Of a DNA stretch of 64,000 bases, positions 35,055 to 43,474 are shown piece by piece. The DNA is from Crocosphaera sp. (GTDB lineage: Bacteria > Cyanobacteriota > Cyanobacteriia > Cyanobacteriales > Microcystaceae), in the NCBI RefSeq assembly GCF_030064895.1, contig NZ_JASJEB010000002.1, positions 39,895 to 103,894 of the forward strand, given 5' to 3'. Made by a program: the position numbers and the translations under genes. The notes below the pieces were generated by a model that was not told where the DNA came from, made no database searches, and saw only the letters and a program-made list of their open reading frames with translations. Positions within the stretch are counted from its first letter, which is position 1; each line of letters starts with the position of its first letter.

Positions 35055-36596
35055 TCATGCTAAAGATTGATATTTGGGTCGTCCTAAAGTGGTAATATAA
35101 ATAACTGCTTCATCTTCAGGAATACCTAAAACTTCATTGACTTGATCATCAAAAAATCCACCAATTCCACTCACCCCTAAATTAAGATGTATGGCAGCTA
35201 AATTTAATCTTTGCCCTAAATGTCCTGCATCTAAATGTAAATAACGATAGACGCGATCGCCATATTTTTTCACTGCTTTTTCTAAGTCTGCGGTATGAAA
35301 AATAATTGCTCCAGCATCCCTTCCTAAATCTTGTCCTAAACAAAGATAATGTAACTCACGGCGAAAGTTTTTGAAGCGAATTTGTCTTAATTCCTGTGCT
35401 TTGGGAGCATAATAATAACAACCTGCTTCTAACCCCTCTACTCCAGAAACTGCAACAAAAGTTTCAATCAAACTTAGATCAAAATAGTCAGGATTTTTAT
35501 CAAATCCTTGAGTAACATAATCTTGAGGTTGATAGGTAAAATGTAATAAAGATTTTAACTCATCTAGGGTTAATTCTTCCCCTGTATAAGCCCTTGTAGA
35601 ACGTCGTTTTAAAATAGTTCTTTCCAGGGCATCTAGATTATTTTCCCAGTCAATAGCTGTGCTTTCTGTAGAAACTTTTAAACAAAAAGGGAAATTATAT
35701 TTATCTTCTAAATTATCAGTTTTATCTTGTATCTTTTTAACTTCATTTCCTTCTAATTCCTTAATTTCTGTGGACTGATGAAAATAATATAATAAATCTC
35801 CATCGGAAACCTCTGGGTAATCTGTTTTAATGTTTGAAGGTAAAGCCGTGGGTTTTAATATATCGACATTTTCACTATTTTCTGATAGTAAATCTGTTAA
35901 AGGAATCACTGTAATTACCCCTTCTTCTTCGGGATTAAAATAGAATAGTTCATTGACAAGATGATCGACAAAACCACCGATTAAATGGGGGCGATAATCG
36001 GTCATTGTACAAGCTAATTCAATGTTACCTAATAAATGACCTGTATCTAAACAAATACGCCGATAAGCCCGATCTTCATACCGCCAAGAAGACCTATAAA
36101 AGATAGCTGTTGTGACAATAGCTAATTCTGTATTTTCTAACGCTTCATGGGAGACGCAACCTTGTTGTAAATTCTCCCAAACATCACTATCCCAAAAATG
36201 TAACAAACTGTGACTTTGAGGTTGATAATTATAGAGTCCAGCCGGTAACAAGGGGGTTCCCCGAGAAATTAGATAAACTTCTGCCGGATAGAGTCCACCG
36301 GCGGAGGGGGCAGCCCTTAAATATACAGGTGTACCCATAGTGGGAATTTTAGCCGTCAACCCATAACTACAACCAAACAGGCGTGATAGTCGTCGCCATT
36401 GTAAAGCGTCGGGACTATTGGGCAAATCTGCTGATAAATAAGGAGTCAGATCGTAAGATTTGCCAATTTTATAGGTTTTAAAAGGAATGGGTTGTTGTGA
36501 CCAATCTAATCCCTTGTTTTTACTCGCAATGGTTTGGGGATCGTATTTTGTGCGTTGATGGTAGTGAGTGGCGATGGAGTTTGACAAATCTGGCAT
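35055..36596 (-). CDS. SagB/ThcOx-type dehydrogenase with two nitroreductase-fold domains
   Basis: 513 aa with an internal duplication. The first half contains RLSRLFGCSYGLTA, LRAAPSAGGLYPAEVYLI and RRICLDTGHLLGNIELACT. The second half contains LKRRSTRAYTGEELTLDEL, ETFVAVSGVEGLEAGCYYY and LHLDAGHLGQRLNLAAIHL ending GIPEDEAVIYITTLGRP. SagB-like enzymes use FMN to oxidise azolines in peptide natural products, but this two-domain cyanobacterial form stands alone, with no precursor or cyclodehydratase gene nearby. Its substrate is unknown. Confidence 0.85.
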   Translation of the reverse strand: MPDLSNSIATHYHQRTKYDPQTIASKNKGLDWSQQPIPFKTYKIGKSYDLTPYLSADLPNSPDALQWRRLSRLFGCSYGLTAKIPTMGTPVYLRAAPSAGGLYPAEVYLISRGTPLLPAGLYNYQPQSHSLLHFWDSDVWENLQQGCVSHEALENTELAIVTTAIFYRSSWRYEDRAYRRICLDTGHLLGNIELACTMTDYRPHLIGGFVDHLVNELFYFNPEEEGVITVIPLTDLLSENSENVDILKPTALPSNIKTDYPEVSDGDLLYYFHQSTEIKELEGNEVKKIQDKTDNLEDKYNFPFCLKVSTESTAIDWENNLDALERTILKRRSTRAYTGEELTLDELKSLLHFTYQPQDYVTQGFDKNPDYFDLSLIETFVAVSGVEGLEAGCYYYAPKAQELRQIRFKNFRRELHYLCLGQDLGRDAGAIIFHTADLEKAVKKYGDRVYRYLHLDAGHLGQRLNLAAIHLNLGVSGIGGFFDDQVNEVLGIPEDEAVIYITTLGRPKYQSLA

Positions 36597-36727
36597 AAAT
36601 GTTAGTTTCGTCTTGATGCGTGTGTTTTAATTTTAACTTCTTCTATGGTACGGTGATTCAGGCACTATGGTTTTTTTGGCCCTTTTGCCCTTAAATATTA
36701 TTCAATAGGTAGATTTAGGAGAACATA

Positions 36728-36847
36728 ATGGAGTTATTAGCTGCCCTTAATTTAGAACCGATTTTCCAATTAAGTTTTGTTGGCTTGATTGTTATTGCTG
36801 GCCCTATCGTCATCGCTTTGTTGGCGTTTCGGGGTGGTGATCTCTAA
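36728..36847 (+). CDS. psb30: Photosystem II protein Psb30 (Ycf12)
   Basis: 39 aa, too short for many gene finders. The product begins [20 protein letters not shown] and ends [11 protein letters not shown], the diagnostic Psb30 C-terminus. It has a single transmembrane helix and is a peripheral low-mass subunit of photosystem II, near PsbK/PsbZ and cytochrome b559. It is monocistronic, with a hairpin terminator 38 bases after the stop. Confidence 0.95.
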   Translation: MELLAALNLEPIFQLSFVGLIVIAGPIVIALLAFRGGDL

Positions 36848-36884
36848 AAAATCACATTGAAGTTCAATTTTTCTTCTTTGATTC

Positions 36885-36910
36885 ATACCTTCCTACTCTT
36901 AGGGAGGTAT
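36885..36910 (+). terminator. Intrinsic terminator of psb30
   Basis: ATACCTTCCTA pairs with TAGGGAGGTAT (one mismatch) and is followed by TTTTTA. It sits 38 bases after the psb30 stop. Confidence 0.75.
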
Positions 36911-37144
36911 TTTTACTTCTTTAGTTGTTACTCCGAGGAATCTCGTTTTAGCAGTTACCAGTTAGCAGTTACCAGTATCATTGGTGAGGTACTCCGAATC
37001 TACTTAACCTCAAAGAGTGTAATTTGTAGTGAGATAAATTCACATCAATTAAGAGATTTTATACTTATGATTCTCATTACTCTAACAATTTTTCCCTAAC
37101 TTAGTTGAATTATATCAAAACTGGATAATTTAGTCTCAAATATT

Positions 37145-37169
37145 AGAAAAAAACCCTCTCAAAAGAGGG
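37145..37169 (-). terminator. Intrinsic terminator of the solute-binding protein gene
   Basis: Read on the minus strand, CCCTCT and AGAGGG form a stem with a four-base loop, followed by a run of seven or more T. It lies beyond the tandem repeats downstream of the gene ending at 37276. Confidence 0.75.
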
Positions 37170-37184
37170 ACAATATCAAACACC

Positions 37185-37269
37185 GATAACTGGTAACTGG
37201 TAACTGGTAAATGATGACTGATAACTGGTAACTGTTCACTGTTCACTGTTAACTGTTAACTGTTCACTG
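37185..37269. repeat. Short tandem heptamer repeats (STRR type)
   Basis: Runs of TAACTGG change into runs of TGTTCAC and TGTTAAC. Related heptamers (TTAGCAGTTACCAG) occur at about 36951-36976. Such tandem heptamers are a known feature of cyanobacterial intergenic DNA. They fill much of the 36911-37275 gap, where no gene is seen. Confidence 0.8.
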
Positions 37270-37275
37270 ATTAAA

Positions 37276-38175
37276 CTAATAACTAATTAAAGGAATCCAT
37301 TCATAACCATCAACAATACCTTGAAAATAATCATTAATTGCTTCCCTAGAATAAGGTGCAACCCCTGTCTCTTCTTCAAACCATTTTTCATACATTTCTA
37401 CTTGTTCAGGTTGATCACTAATAATACCTTGCATAAACTTAACTAGACTATAATTTACCATACCTCGCCAAGCTGATTCATCTTGAGGAATCATACAAGC
37501 ATAAGCTTCATACATATAAGGAAACTCCGGAACCACTTCAAAACGATCGCCATTATTAGTTTCTAATCTTAATCCTTCTAAAACAATCCCATCTCCAGCA
37601 ATAGCTTCTATTTCTCCTTTTTTCAGTTTTTCTAACCCTTCTAGTCTATCTTTAATAGGAATAATAATTGCAGCAGGTTGTTGCATTTTAATCGCGTTTT
37701 CATTAGTTGTATTAGGAACAACTCCAATTCTCCGACCTGCTAAAGAATCAATTGTCTCTAAATTACTTCCTTTTTTCCTCAAAATTTTTGTGCCACTGGC
37801 AAAATAACTAACAGAAAAATCAACAATTGCATCTCTTTGCCAAGTAAAAGTAGAAGAAGCACATTCTATATCAATTTCTTTATTTTTAACTTTATAAAAA
37901 CGATTTTGTGGCGTAACTTCTACTAATTTTAGTCGAATAGGTTGACCTAATCTTTTTTCTACATCTTGACGAATAATTTCTAGAATATCAATAGAGTAAC
38001 CTACCCATTCTCCCTTTTCATTGATGTAAGCAAAAGGAGTAGCATCTTTACGAGTTCCTGCGGTGATAACCCCTGTTTGTTTTATTTTTTCGAGAATTTC
38101 ACCAGCCCAACTTGCACCTTGAGAAGTTGCAGTTAATAATAAAGTTAAAGCAAATAAAACAAATTTTTTCTTCAT
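37276..38175 (-). CDS. Polar amino-acid-type ABC transporter substrate-binding protein
   Basis: 299 aa from the ATG at 38175, which has GAGG nine bases upstream; the TTG at 38190 is too far out. A lysine-rich signal peptide (KKKFVLFALTLLLTATSQGASWA) precedes the SBP_bac_3 fold: GVITAGTRKDATPFAYI, GYSIDILEIIRQDV, TPQNRF, SSTFTWQRDAIVDFS (ligand-binding arginine), LAGRRIGVVPNTTNE and the hinge GEIEAIAGDG. It acts in the periplasm. No permease or ATPase gene is adjacent, so it is an orphan receptor or serves a distant transporter. Confidence 0.87.
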   Translation of the reverse strand: MKKKFVLFALTLLLTATSQGASWAGEILEKIKQTGVITAGTRKDATPFAYINEKGEWVGYSIDILEIIRQDVEKRLGQPIRLKLVEVTPQNRFYKVKNKEIDIECASSTFTWQRDAIVDFSVSYFASGTKILRKKGSNLETIDSLAGRRIGVVPNTTNENAIKMQQPAAIIIPIKDRLEGLEKLKKGEIEAIAGDGIVLEGLRLETNNGDRFEVVPEFPYMYEAYACMIPQDESAWRGMVNYSLVKFMQGIISDQPEQVEMYEKWFEEETGVAPYSREAINDYFQGIVDGYEWIPLISY

Positions 38176-38342
38176 CACTTTTTTCCTCAAACAATTTTAA
38201 GGCCATAGACTGCACAGAAGTCAATTAAGTTTCAACTAAAAATTGACCAAAAATAATTCTATGAGTTGTTGAAAAAAGTGCTAGGGTGTTTCAATAATGA
38301 ACAATGGATAATTACCTCTCCTGTTAAGGTAAAAGTATCTGA

Positions 38343-39197
38343 CTAAGTTAAAGCTTGAGATAATTTAGATAACTGTTGATGATTTAAAACATTACGTAAA
38401 GTTTTGGCAATATGAGCGGTATCTAAACTAACTAGAACATAAGGTAATGTAGCCTCGGCTAATTGTTCTAAAGCCTCACCAGTTTCAACTTTATTTTCTT
38501 TTTTTAGTTCAATATAATCGCTATTTTCTTTTAATTCTTTAATAATAACAGGAGCAAGGGTCGCATAAGAATGTTGAGGGTTGCCAATGGCGGATGAGGC
38601 AGTTTGCGTTAAATCTTGCCAACTTTCAATATCAGGAAAAAGCTTACCCAATTGAGTACATATCTTTTGTAAACTTTGACGACTTTTTGTATTTGCTTTT
38701 TTCTGAAATAAGGATAACATTTGAGTTAACAATTCTCTGACCTGAGCAAAAACATCTTCATTACTAGAACTAAAACTCTGATCGTTATCCAGAATTTGAG
38801 TTAAATAGGCTTGAAGTTCTTTAAAAAAAGGTTCTGCTTCTTCAACAATTTTATTCGCTTCGTCTGCATTGAGTCCAAAAGTTCCTTGGAGTTTTTCAAT
38901 TAAATTCTGCAAAACATCGTATCCTTTTAAGAATAAAGATTCTAACTTTTGATCCGTAGAAATCTTGTTTTCTCTGAGAATTTTAAAAGAATCTTCTAAT
39001 CGGTGAGCAATTTTCTGAATACTACTATAACCTAACATGGCCGCCCCCCCTTTAATAGAATGGGCTGCCCGAAACATCTCATTGAGTCGTTCTTGATCTT
39101 CCACCACAGCAGATAATTCTAAAAGTCCCGTTTCAAGGGTTTCTAGATGTTCCTTGGCTTCTTCAATAAAATAACCCAATATTTTTTGCTGATCCAC
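38343..39197 (-). CDS. Hpt-domain phosphotransfer protein
   Basis: 284 aa from a GTG at 39197, with GGGGGA six bases upstream; an in-frame ATG at 39254 lacks such a site. The Hpt domain is in residues about 1-110: FIEEAKEHLETLETGLLEL, then MFRAAHSIKGGAAMLGY with the phospho-accepting histidine, and AHRLEDSFKILRE. The rest is helical, with no kinase, P2 or CheW part. It resembles the N-terminal piece of CheA-like phototaxis kinases but stands alone, so it probably relays phosphate for kinases encoded elsewhere. Confidence 0.85.
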   Translation of the reverse strand: MDQQKILGYFIEEAKEHLETLETGLLELSAVVEDQERLNEMFRAAHSIKGGAAMLGYSSIQKIAHRLEDSFKILRENKISTDQKLESLFLKGYDVLQNLIEKLQGTFGLNADEANKIVEEAEPFFKELQAYLTQILDNDQSFSSSNEDVFAQVRELLTQMLSLFQKKANTKSRQSLQKICTQLGKLFPDIESWQDLTQTASSAIGNPQHSYATLAPVIIKELKENSDYIELKKENKVETGEALEQLAEATLPYVLVSLDTAHIAKTLRNVLNHQQLSKLSQALT

Positions 39198-39460
39198 AAT
39201 CGTTCCCCCTATGAACCTTGAGCGTACAATTTTATATTTCCCTGAAATTAGCAAAACATAACACCAGACTTTAATGGGATCATCAGTATCATCAAAAACT
39301 GTTAAGATTTGCTGATAACTATACTCAGATTTTTTTATCTTTTAAGCCCAATTTCCTAAAACAGCACTTATCCTAAAAGGTAGAGTCAGTTTGGACGGGG
39401 ATTTTTTCTAATTGTCCCATTCGGTCTAAATTGTTGTCCTTGTCGTTGAGTTGCGTGGTA

Positions 39461-40126
39461 ATGAAAGAGATAGAACGGTATTATAGAGTACTGGGATTAG
39501 AAGTTGGTGCCTCCCTTGAGGAAATTAATGAAGCTTACCGAGATTTGGCTTTTATTTGGCATCCCGATCGCCTACCGAAAAACAATGATAGATTGTTGGC
39601 CAAAGCAATGGCTAAGTTACAAGAGATTAATCACGCCCGAGAACAACTGAAAACCCATCAAATAGTGTCTCATCCCTCCAAAACTGTCTCTGTACCGCGC
39701 CAAAAACCCTCGACTTATCCCCACAGTGGTTATTCTCGAAATCAAGCCCAACGCCCTTATTATCGCGATTGGAGTGGGGCTGATTTGAAAGGTGCTAATT
39801 TAAAGGAAAAGGATCTTTCTGGACGTAAGTTAATTAAAGCTGATTTGAGTTACGCTGATCTCAGTGACACCTTCTTACATAAAATTAATTTAGAAGAAGC
39901 GAATTTGTTTCGCGCAAATCTCTTTCGGGCCAATTTATTGCGAGCTAATTTGCGATCTGCTAATCTACAACAAGTTAATTTAGTAGGTGCTGATTTAAGT
40001 GGTGCTGATCTCAGTGAGGCTGATCTAACTGGAGCAAAAGTTGGATCGGGTAATCGTATTATGGTGAAATTAACCGGAACTATTCTTAAAGGGGCCACTT
40101 TACCTGATGGCAGTGTTCATGACTGA
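39461..40126 (+). CDS. J-domain protein with pentapeptide repeats
   Basis: 221 aa from the ATG at 39461; the upstream TTG at 39431 is unlikely. Residues 1-65 are a J domain: YYRVLGLEVGASLEEINEAY and the essential WHPDR. A linker rich in Pro/Ser/Tyr leads to about 16 pentapeptide repeats of the A(D/N)LXX type (GADLKGANLKEKDLSG, ANLFRANLFRANLLRANL). The J domain should recruit DnaK and the right-handed beta-helix should bind clients. This fusion is characteristic of cyanobacteria; the target is unknown. Confidence 0.88.
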   Translation: MKEIERYYRVLGLEVGASLEEINEAYRDLAFIWHPDRLPKNNDRLLAKAMAKLQEINHAREQLKTHQIVSHPSKTVSVPRQKPSTYPHSGYSRNQAQRPYYRDWSGADLKGANLKEKDLSGRKLIKADLSYADLSDTFLHKINLEEANLFRANLFRANLLRANLRSANLQQVNLVGADLSGADLSEADLTGAKVGSGNRIMVKLTGTILKGATLPDGSVHD

Positions 40127-40380
40127 AATTTAGAATATAGAATTTTTAGCATTCTCTATTCTGATTATGATCTTTATCATCAGACACAATAATAATTTTT
40201 TTAAGGAATGATTGATTAATTCATTGATTTTTTGTAGTGTTTAATTTCAATGAATCAAAGTGTTGTGAAAATCTCCTGAAACACAATAAGAAACGTAAGA
40301 GATAGAAAACAGTTTATATTGATGGCTTTTGCCCTAAAAATGGGTACATTGGGATTAAATCTTGGAAGAGTTTAATAATA

Positions 40381-40569
40381 ATGTCTGACAACCAAACAAA
40401 AATTGCTATCATCACAGCCATTGTTGCTGGTATTGCTACCATTCTAGCAGCGATCGCTCCGCAAATTATTGACCAACTATTCTTTGAAGAAAAGGAAATT
40501 AACATTACTATTCCTGTACCTGAGTCACCTGGGTTACCTCCATTACCTCCTAAACCGTCTCAAAAATAA
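40381..40569 (+). CDS. Small membrane-anchored protein, 62 aa
   Basis: The product has a polar start (MSDNQTKIA), one hydrophobic helix (IITAIVAGIATILAAIAP) and a short outer tail ending in PGLPPLPPKP. No family is recognised. A weak GGAAGAG lies about 12 bases before the ATG. The 254-base gap before it shows nothing else of note. Confidence 0.5.
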   Translation: MSDNQTKIAIITAIVAGIATILAAIAPQIIDQLFFEEKEINITIPVPESPGLPPLPPKPSQK

Positions 40570-40586
40570 TAATTCCTATTGATAGT

Positions 40587-41855
40587 TTAATAATTTAAGC
40601 CAGGAATAGATAACTGTTTTAGTTGACTTTTTTGTTTTTTTATGCTTTGAATACTGTTATTTTTATCGACTTTTTTCGTTAGCATTTTAATAAGACATTT
40701 TCCTAGATGATAGGCCATATTAACAGGAACTGCATTACCAATTTGTCGATATTGGGAAGTTAATGATCCCGTAAACTCCCAGTTATCAGGAAAGGTTTGA
40801 ATTCTCGCATATTCTCTAATATTGAGGGGTCTAAGTTCTTCTGGGTGACATCTTTCTGTTTGGGTTTGTGCTGGACTACAAGTAATAGTTAAACAGGGTT
40901 CATCCCAGGATAAACGTTTCGCAAAACCTGTTCTTCCTCCTCCTTTATAAAAGCTATTTTTCATGTAATCTTTTTGCACTTCTAGGGGTAAGTTTCTCCA
41001 GTTTCCTCCTGGGGGAACTAATGACATTATAGTTTTTTTTCGCTCATTATATTTAACTCCTGGAGAGGTTGGACAATTTTTTAATGTTTCTTTTAAAGAG
41101 ATTGTATAGTTATTTTTTATGGGAAAAATAGGTGTAATATTTAGGTCTTGACGACAAGCAATAATAATTAAGCGATCACGTTTTTGGGGAACGTCTAAAA
41201 ATTGTGCGCTAATAACTTCATAATAAGGATTATAACCCAATTCTTTGAAGGTATTTAAGATGATTTCTAGGGTTTGACCTTTTTTATGGGATAACAGTCC
41301 CCTGACATTTTCTGCGATCGCTATTTTAGGTTCAACTTCTGCTAAACAACGAGCGAATTGAAAAAATAAGGTTCCTCTTGTATCTTCAACACCCTTTCCT
41401 TTTCCTGCATAACTAAATGCTTGACAGGGAAAACCACCGGAGACAATATCTATTTTTCCATGATATTGTTTAAAGTCTATATTACTTACATCTTCTTGTG
41501 AAATATTCCAATTTTGTCTATTTTTTTCTAATGTATTAACACAATCTTTTGATTTTTCTACTAATAATTGATGATGCAGTCCAGCATTTTCTAAACCTAG
41601 TGCCATTCCCCCACAACCGGCAAATAATTCTATGGTTTTAAATTCAGTTTTTTCTGGAGATTTTAAGATTTTAAATTCTCTTCCTGAATTATTACCATTT
41701 AGATTATTTTGAACTGATTTTAGTAAATCTAAATCAAATAAACGAATATTATTATTGTTTTCACCTTGTATTAATTTTTTCTTTTCCCAAGTTCTTAGAA
41801 TATTAGGAGCAATTCCTAATATTTCTGAAGCTTGTTCTAGTGTTACTTTTTTCAT
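40587..41855 (-). CDS. DNA cytosine-5 methyltransferase with N-terminal HTH domain
   Basis: 422 aa. Residues 1-50 form a MerR-like HTH (VTLEQASEILGIAPNILRTW). Then come all C5 motifs: FAGCGGMALGLENAG (I), GGFPCQAFSYAG (IV, catalytic Cys), AENVRGLL (VI), QFLDVPQKRDRLII (VIII), REYARIQTFPDNW (IX) and YRQIGNAVPV (X). Target-recognition lies between VIII and IX. It is the modification enzyme of a type II system. The HTH may let it repress its own or its partner's promoter, as seen for other HTH-C5 enzymes. The gene upstream (41874-42344) is the candidate partner. Confidence 0.93.
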   Translation of the reverse strand: MKKVTLEQASEILGIAPNILRTWEKKKLIQGENNNNIRLFDLDLLKSVQNNLNGNNSGREFKILKSPEKTEFKTIELFAGCGGMALGLENAGLHHQLLVEKSKDCVNTLEKNRQNWNISQEDVSNIDFKQYHGKIDIVSGGFPCQAFSYAGKGKGVEDTRGTLFFQFARCLAEVEPKIAIAENVRGLLSHKKGQTLEIILNTFKELGYNPYYEVISAQFLDVPQKRDRLIIIACRQDLNITPIFPIKNNYTISLKETLKNCPTSPGVKYNERKKTIMSLVPPGGNWRNLPLEVQKDYMKNSFYKGGGRTGFAKRLSWDEPCLTITCSPAQTQTERCHPEELRPLNIREYARIQTFPDNWEFTGSLTSQYRQIGNAVPVNMAYHLGKCLIKMLTKKVDKNNSIQSIKKQKSQLKQLSIPGLNY

Positions 41856-41873
41856 AATTTTATTTTTACACTC

Positions 41874-42344
41874 TTATAATCTAACACTATTATATATAGT
41901 ATTTTTCCTATTGTGACCTAAATTTTCAGATATAAACCTAGTATAAATATTAGATAAATATAAGTTTTCACTTTTTGAAAATTCAAAAATATTTTTAAAT
42001 CTTTTCTTTTTAGTATTCATTGCTTTTCTAAACTTATCTTTTTCTTGGGATACACCATCCATGACTTCTTGAATAAATTTAGCTAATATTTTATCAATTT
42101 TTATATCAACATTAGATATGGATGTAAATTGACTATTAATATCAAAATAGTCTTCTAAATAATTATCGAGTGTTCGAGAGATTTTGTAATCTTCTGTTAA
42201 GGTTTCGGGTATATTCTGAGGAAGATTGATACTATCTTTTTGTTTTAGTATCTGTTTAACTAATTCTTCTTTGTTCCCATGATAATCATATAATTTGTTC
42301 ATATAATTTTTACTCAATACATAATAATTAAGAAACTCGATCAT
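41874..42344 (-). CDS. Unknown protein upstream of C5 methyltransferase; possible restriction partner or fragment
   Basis: 156 aa, lysine- and asparagine-rich, largely helical (LDNYLEDYFDINSQ, KIDKILAKFIQEVMDGV, KAMNTKKKRFKNIFEF). It is co-directional with the methyltransferase and ends 18 bases before it. Restriction enzymes often take this place, but I see no PD-(D/E)xK, HNH or GIY-YIG signature. It could be a truncated endonuclease N-terminus or an accessory protein. Confidence 0.45.
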   Translation of the reverse strand: MIEFLNYYVLSKNYMNKLYDYHGNKEELVKQILKQKDSINLPQNIPETLTEDYKISRTLDNYLEDYFDINSQFTSISNVDIKIDKILAKFIQEVMDGVSQEKDKFRKAMNTKKKRFKNIFEFSKSENLYLSNIYTRFISENLGHNRKNTIYNSVRL

Positions 42345-42573
42345 TCAGGTTATTGTTCAAAATATAGCAATCATTTTTTAGTTGTTATAAAGTAATTTTA
42401 AGCATGAAAAATTGCTGAAAAATAACGGTAAATGAAAGGAATAAAAATAAGTTTGGATTTGTAGTTTTTTAGATTATGCAATAAAATAGAAACATTAGAA
42501 CAAGACTTTATTTTTTGGGAAACTGCAAGTGATGAAGATTGGAAGAAAATGGAAAATTTGATGCTTTTATCTT

Positions 42574-43044
42574 CTAAATTTGAGAAATTGTGTTGAGAAA
42601 AGTATCAACATCTTTTTCTAAAAGAGGTAAAATATTTATCGATTTATCTAGGTTGTTTTTTAACTGTTCATATTCAATAGGAGTTCCATAAGCATGACGA
42701 AAAAAGTGTCTAAAACCTCTTAAACCATTTAACATTAAAAATGTTTCTTGAGAGATTAATGCTGGACGAATATTAGGAATATTTTGAGTCATTCTGGTTA
42801 ATAAAGCAATATTAAACTTGGCTGTTTCTGTAATATTATTTTCAAAATAAGTAGCAACAATTTTCAGTAAATCTTCTACTGCACTGTATAGGTTGTGAAT
42901 ATGATAAGCAACACTTTCTAAACGAATCATATCATCAGCAGTTAATCCGATACTTCTATCATTTAACGTTTGATGAATTTTTTTGATCAGTTCCATCTGT
43001 GCATTAATATCAGTTTTGAAAATAATTAAGGTGTTTTCATCCAT
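42574..43044 (-). CDS. hepT: HepT-like HEPN ribonuclease toxin
   Basis: 156 aa, all-helical. The HEPN Rx4-6H motif is RHFFRHAYG, close to the HepT consensus, after LRGF. It overlaps the nucleotidyltransferase gene by 19 bases. In HepT/MntA (type VII) modules the HEPN RNase is silenced by MntA-catalysed AMPylation at the tyrosine of this motif, which is present here (HAY). It is probably a complete toxin. Confidence 0.85.
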   Translation of the reverse strand: MDENTLIIFKTDINAQMELIKKIHQTLNDRSIGLTADDMIRLESVAYHIHNLYSAVEDLLKIVATYFENNITETAKFNIALLTRMTQNIPNIRPALISQETFLMLNGLRGFRHFFRHAYGTPIEYEQLKNNLDKSINILPLLEKDVDTFLNTISQI

Positions 43045-43382
43045 AAGATACCTTTTTGACGAATACGATCAGCAAAATGACAGTGATTGAGTTTAATTAT
43101 ATCAACTTCTCTCTCTAAATAAGTGGATAAAAAACTAATGGCTAAAAAATGTTTGTCAGGGTTTATTTCCTCAACCGCTACATCAACATCTGAGTTTTGA
43201 TGAAATTTGTTAGGATAGGTAACAGAACCGAAAATATAGGCTTTTTTGATTCCATACTCTGAACCATTTTTATCTAACCATTCTTTTGTTTTATTCAGGA
43301 TAAGTTGTCGTTCTTTTTCTAATTTTAAACTGCGATCGCTAATAATTTTATCTAGTTTCTCAGATGAAAAAAAATTGCTCAT
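43026..43382 (-). CDS. mntA: MntA-like minimal nucleotidyltransferase antitoxin
   Basis: 118 aa from the ATG at 43382. The nucleotidyltransferase core is AYIFGSVTYPNKFHQNSDVD, that is GSx10DxD, with a later strand VDIIKLNH. It is the first gene of the HEPN/MNT pair, whose reading frames overlap by 19 bases. By family knowledge it AMPylates and neutralises HepT. A HIP1 site lies within its coding sequence. Confidence 0.85.
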   Translation of the reverse strand: MSNFFSSEKLDKIISDRSLKLEKERQLILNKTKEWLDKNGSEYGIKKAYIFGSVTYPNKFHQNSDVDVAVEEINPDKHFLAISFLSTYLEREVDIIKLNHCHFADRIRQKGILWMKTP

Positions 43383-43411
43383 TATCAATGGTTGAAAATC
43401 AAAAAATCCTC

Positions 43412-43453
43412 AAAAAAATAAAAAAATGGAAGCAGTTGCAACCACTTCCATTT
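43412..43453 (-). terminator. Intrinsic terminator of leuA
   Basis: On the minus strand AAATGGAAG pairs with CTTCCATTT around a loop that itself holds GTTGCAAC, and is followed by a long T-rich run. It starts about 20 bases after the leuA stop. Confidence 0.8.
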
Positions 43454-43474
43454 GTCTCTCTATTGCGTATTTTT

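Noticed and set aside
36857..37099. 80-codon frame downstream of psb30
   Set aside because: It starts inside the psb30 leader-to-terminator region, spans the terminator hairpin and heptamer repeats, and shows no domain.
37185..37269. CRISPR-like appearance of short repeats
   Set aside because: The repeats are contiguous heptamers without spacers, so they are STRR sequences. No CRISPR array or cas gene was found in the window.
42465..42596. Open stretch ending LEQDFIFWETASDEDWKKME
   Set aside because: It looks like the tail of a lost gene, but has no start codon, overlaps the HepT 3' end and cannot be assigned; too weak to call.
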